A program made the position numbers and the translations under genes. A stretch of DNA of 11,383 nucleotides from UBA668 sp043721915. GTDB taxonomy: Bacteria; Actinomycetota; Acidimicrobiia; Acidimicrobiales; Ilumatobacteraceae. The DNA is taken from NCBI GenBank assembly GCA_043721915.1, contig JAYSPV010000123.1:1-11383 (forward strand), in the 5' to 3' direction. The notes beneath the pieces were generated by a model. The model was not told where the DNA came from. It saw only the letters and a list, made by a program, of their open reading frames with translations, and did not search any database. This document shows, in pieces, positions 6,577-11,383 of this stretch. The first letter of the stretch is position 1; each line of letters starts with the position of its first letter.

Positions 6577-6620
6577 CTCCCGACCGTGAAACGGGTCCCG
6601 TGAGGCCCGTACGGCAGGAG
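6577..6620 (+). promoter_or_regulatory. PyrR-type RNA hairpin sequestering a ribosome-binding site
   Basis: The RNA can fold as one long hairpin. From outside in: CTCC (6577-6580) with GGAG (6617-6620); a small internal loop; CCGT (6584-6587) with ACGG (6611-6614); a 5'-side GAA bulge (6588-6590); ACGGG (6591-6595) with CCCGT (6606-6610); an unpaired U (6596); CC with GG; and a CGUGA loop (6599-6603). The apex UCCCGUGAGG agrees with the PyrR binding loop (UCCAGAGAGG in B. subtilis). PyrR with bound UMP stabilises such loops, and in mycobacteria this blocks translation. Here the same stem contains the AGGAG of the leader ORF, which fits translational repression. If transcription starts after 6577 the outermost pairs are lost. 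Confidence 0.7.
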
Positions 6621-6628
6621 ATCCACCG

Positions 6629-6721
6629 ATGTTCACCGCCCCTCAATCACAGCGTGTGCATGTTCGTGCACTAGGCTGCATGATCATGCAGATCAGGGCA
6701 GAGGGTGCCGGCCATGCGTGA
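6629..6721 (+). CDS. Leader peptide ORF upstream of and overlapping carA
   Basis: A 30-codon ORF with ATG at 6629, preceded by AGGAG (6616-6620) at a good 8-nt spacing; this is one of the strongest ribosome-binding sites in the window. The peptide begins MFTAPQSQRVHVRALG and ends with EGAGHA; it has no recognised domain and no run of one amino acid. Its stop TGA (6719-6721) overlaps the carA start in ATGCGTGA (6714-6721), a standard layout for translational coupling. I infer that ribosomes admitted when the upstream PyrR-like hairpin is open translate the leader and then help start carA. The product itself may have no function. It would be absent from most annotations because of its size. Confidence 0.6.
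   Translation: MFTAPQSQRVHVRALGCMIMQIRAEGAGHA
6656..6691. promoter_or_regulatory. Two tandem dyads inside the carA leader
   Basis: The first dyad is GTGCA (6656-6660), a 6-nt centre and TGCAC (6667-6671). The second is a perfect 16-bp palindrome, CTGCATGATCATGCAG (6676-6691). Both begin with TGCATG in the same orientation and their centres are exactly 20 bp apart, about two helical turns. A TANNNT hexamer, TAGGCT (6672-6677), lies between them. They could be operator sites for a dimeric regulator or two consecutive RNA hairpins (5-bp and 6-bp stems). No regulator is identifiable. Confidence 0.5.
6701..6705 (+). promoter_or_regulatory. Ribosome-binding site that sets the carA start
   Basis: GAGGG lies 8 nt before ATG 6714. 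It favours ATG 6714 over the in-frame GTG at 6705, which overlaps the site itself. Confidence 0.6.
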
Positions 6722-7840
6722 TGCAGCACTGGTGATGGCCGACGGCAGCGTGTTCGAAGGTGAGTTGCTCGGCGCCGAGCCGATCGGCGGTGTGGCCGGA
6801 GGTGAGGTGGTGTTCAACACCGTGCTCTCGGGCTACCAGGAGGTGATCACCGACCCCAGCTACGCCGGCCAGATCATCACCTTCACGTACCCGCACATCG
6901 GCAACTACGGCGTCAACGACTACGACTTCGAGTCGATCAAGCCGTTCTGCCGTGGTGTGATCGTGCGCGAGATGGCCCGTCGTCACAGCAACCATCGGGC
7001 GCAGGATTCGCTCGACGCGATGCTGCACCGCTTCGGCATCAGCGGCATTGCCGGCATCGACACCCGTCGCCTGACGCGACTGCTGCGCGACACAGGCGCG
7101 ATGCCCGGCGCCTTCGGCACCGCCGACGAAGCCACCCTGCGTTCCGCGGCGGCGGCCGAGAAGGGCACGGACGGCATCGACCTCGTCGCCGAGGTCACCA
7201 CCACCGAGGCGTACTCGGTGCCCTTCAGTGGCTCGTTCGGTGCCGACGCTCCTGGCAGCAGTCGGCGCATCGTGGCCTACGACTTCGGCATCAAGACGAC
7301 GATCCTGCGCCACCTCTCGGGCCTCGGCACCGTGCACGTCGTGCCAGCCTCGACTTCGGCGGCCGACGTCCTCGCACTGCAGCCCGACGGTGTGTTCCTG
7401 TCCAATGGCCCAGGAGACCCGGCGATGGTGGGCTATGCCTCGCAGGCGATCAGCGAACTCGTCGGCCATGTACCCATCTTCGGGATCTGCCTCGGGCATC
7501 AGCTGCTCAGTCGAGCCCTTGGCGGCGAGACCTACAAGCTGCCGTTCGGGCACCACGGCGGCAACCACCCGGTGCGCCACGAGGCAACCGGCAAGGTGGA
7601 GATCACCAGCCAGAACCACAACTTCTGCGTCGACCCGGCCAGCCTCGACGGCAAGGTGGAGGTCACTCACGTCAACCTCAACGACTTCACCAACGAGGGC
7701 ATGCGCGCGATCGGCGCGCCGGCGTTCAGTGTGCAATACCACCCCGAGGCCGGGCCGGGTCCTCATGACAGCAGGTACCTGTTCGGCATGTTTGCGGATC
7801 TGATGGGCCAGTCCTCCAACGACACAAGGGCGGCCGTCTG

Positions 7841-7841
<1 letters not shown>
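6714..7841 (+). CDS. carA: Carbamoyl-phosphate synthase, small (glutaminase) subunit
   Basis: 375-residue class I glutamine amidotransferase that hydrolyses glutamine and passes ammonia to CarB for carbamoyl phosphate, feeding both pyrimidine and arginine synthesis. The N-terminal CarA domain (about 1-135) includes NTVLSGYQEVITDPSYAGQ and GIAGIDTRRLTRLLR. The C-terminal amidotransferase domain has LSNGPGDP, the nucleophile C259 in FGICLGHQLL, GHHGGNHPV, the SQNHNF segment and the H343/E345 pair in QYHPEAGPG. All catalytic residues are present and the length is normal. It follows a regulatory leader with a PyrR-like hairpin and overlaps the leader ORF by 8 nt. Its stop shares one base with the carB start (TGATG). 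Confidence 0.97.
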
Positions 7842-11130
<3,289 letters not shown>

Positions 11131-11134
<4 letters not shown>

Positions 11135-11383
11135 GTGGCGCGGTCCGCGTCGGATCACTGGAGCTGTCGGCTCCGGTGATGACAGCGTCCGGCACTGCCG
11201 GGCACGGAGCCGAACTGGCGCCGTACATGGATCTGTCTGCGCTCGGCGCGGTGGTCGTCAAGTCGCTTGCCGCGTACGAATGGGCCGGCAACCCGGCGCC
11301 TCGCGTACACCCTGCGGGCGTCGGCATGATCAATGCCGTCGGCTTGCAAGGCCCTGGTGTGCCGTACTGGCTCGACAAGGAGC
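11131..11383 (+). CDS. pyrD: Dihydroorotate dehydrogenase, N-terminal fragment
   Basis: Partial gene, 84 codons before the window ends. The start GTG 11131 overlaps the carB stop (GTGA), so it continues the operon. The peptide has APVMTASGTAGHGAELAPYM, then LGAVVVKSLAAYEWAGNPAPR and GMINAVGLQGPGV, the N-terminal pattern of class 1 (1B-like) FMN-dependent dihydroorotate dehydrogenases: the ASG phosphate/FMN loop, the FMN- and substrate-contacting lysine in VVKS, and the NA.GLQ.PG segment. No membrane-anchoring N-terminal extension is present, which argues against the quinone-linked class 2. Class 1B enzymes normally need the PyrK subunit; whether pyrK follows is outside the window. The catalytic cysteine is also beyond the edge. 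Confidence 0.92.

Noticed and set aside
6599..6614. Alternative small hairpin CCGT/ACGG as an antiterminator
   Set aside because: It is a 4-bp stem competing with the longer hairpin and there is no terminator in the leader for it to control; too weak to call.
5029..6636. 535-codon minus-strand open frame opposite the DUF2079 gene
   Set aside because: Very rich in H, Q, R, E and D with no recognisable domain, and the plus strand has clear family motifs and membrane segments.

Overview
The window is a compact, GC-rich, entirely plus-strand block of bacterial housekeeping genes. GTG starts, GTGA/ATGA/TGATG overlaps, the class 1-like PyrD start and the order aroC-aroK-aroB-aroQ-pepP-efp-nusB followed by carA-carB-pyrD all point to an actinobacterium. 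AroB and AroK variants suggest a deep lineage such as Acidimicrobiia (Ilumatobacter-like), but that placement is inference from general knowledge.

Region 1 (1-2819) is the shikimate block: the C-terminal end of chorismate synthase, shikimate kinase (aroK), 3-dehydroquinate synthase (aroB) and type II 3-dehydroquinase (aroQ). An accessory GNAT acetyltransferase sits between aroB and aroQ, preceded by a nested palindrome. Region 2 (2816-4885) holds an M24 Xaa-Pro aminopeptidase, elongation factor P and NusB, tightly packed with overlaps or 4-nt gaps. Region 3 (4933-6570) is a DUF2079 polytopic membrane protein, probably a GT-C-like glycosyltransferase relative. Region 4 (6571-11383) is a pyrimidine block: a 143-nt regulatory leader, then carA, carB and the start of pyrD, which overlap by 1 and 4 nt.

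The genes cover common chorismate supply (aro), translation and transcription factors (efp, nusB), and carbamoyl phosphate and dihydroorotate oxidation for UMP synthesis (car/pyrD). In other actinobacteria pyrR-pyrB-pyrC often lie between nusB and carA. Here they are absent and the membrane protein occupies the interval, yet a PyrR-type RNA hairpin remains directly upstream of carA.

The most interesting sequence is the carA leader (6571-6713). It contains a PyrR-like hairpin that pairs away a strong AGGAG ribosome-binding site. That site serves a 30-codon leader ORF whose stop overlaps the carA start (ATGCGTGA). Two tandem dyads, with centres 20 bp apart, lie inside the leader ORF. I see no CRISPR, insertion sequence, tRNA/rRNA, toxin-antitoxin or phage-defence system. 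The coding content itself is ordinary.
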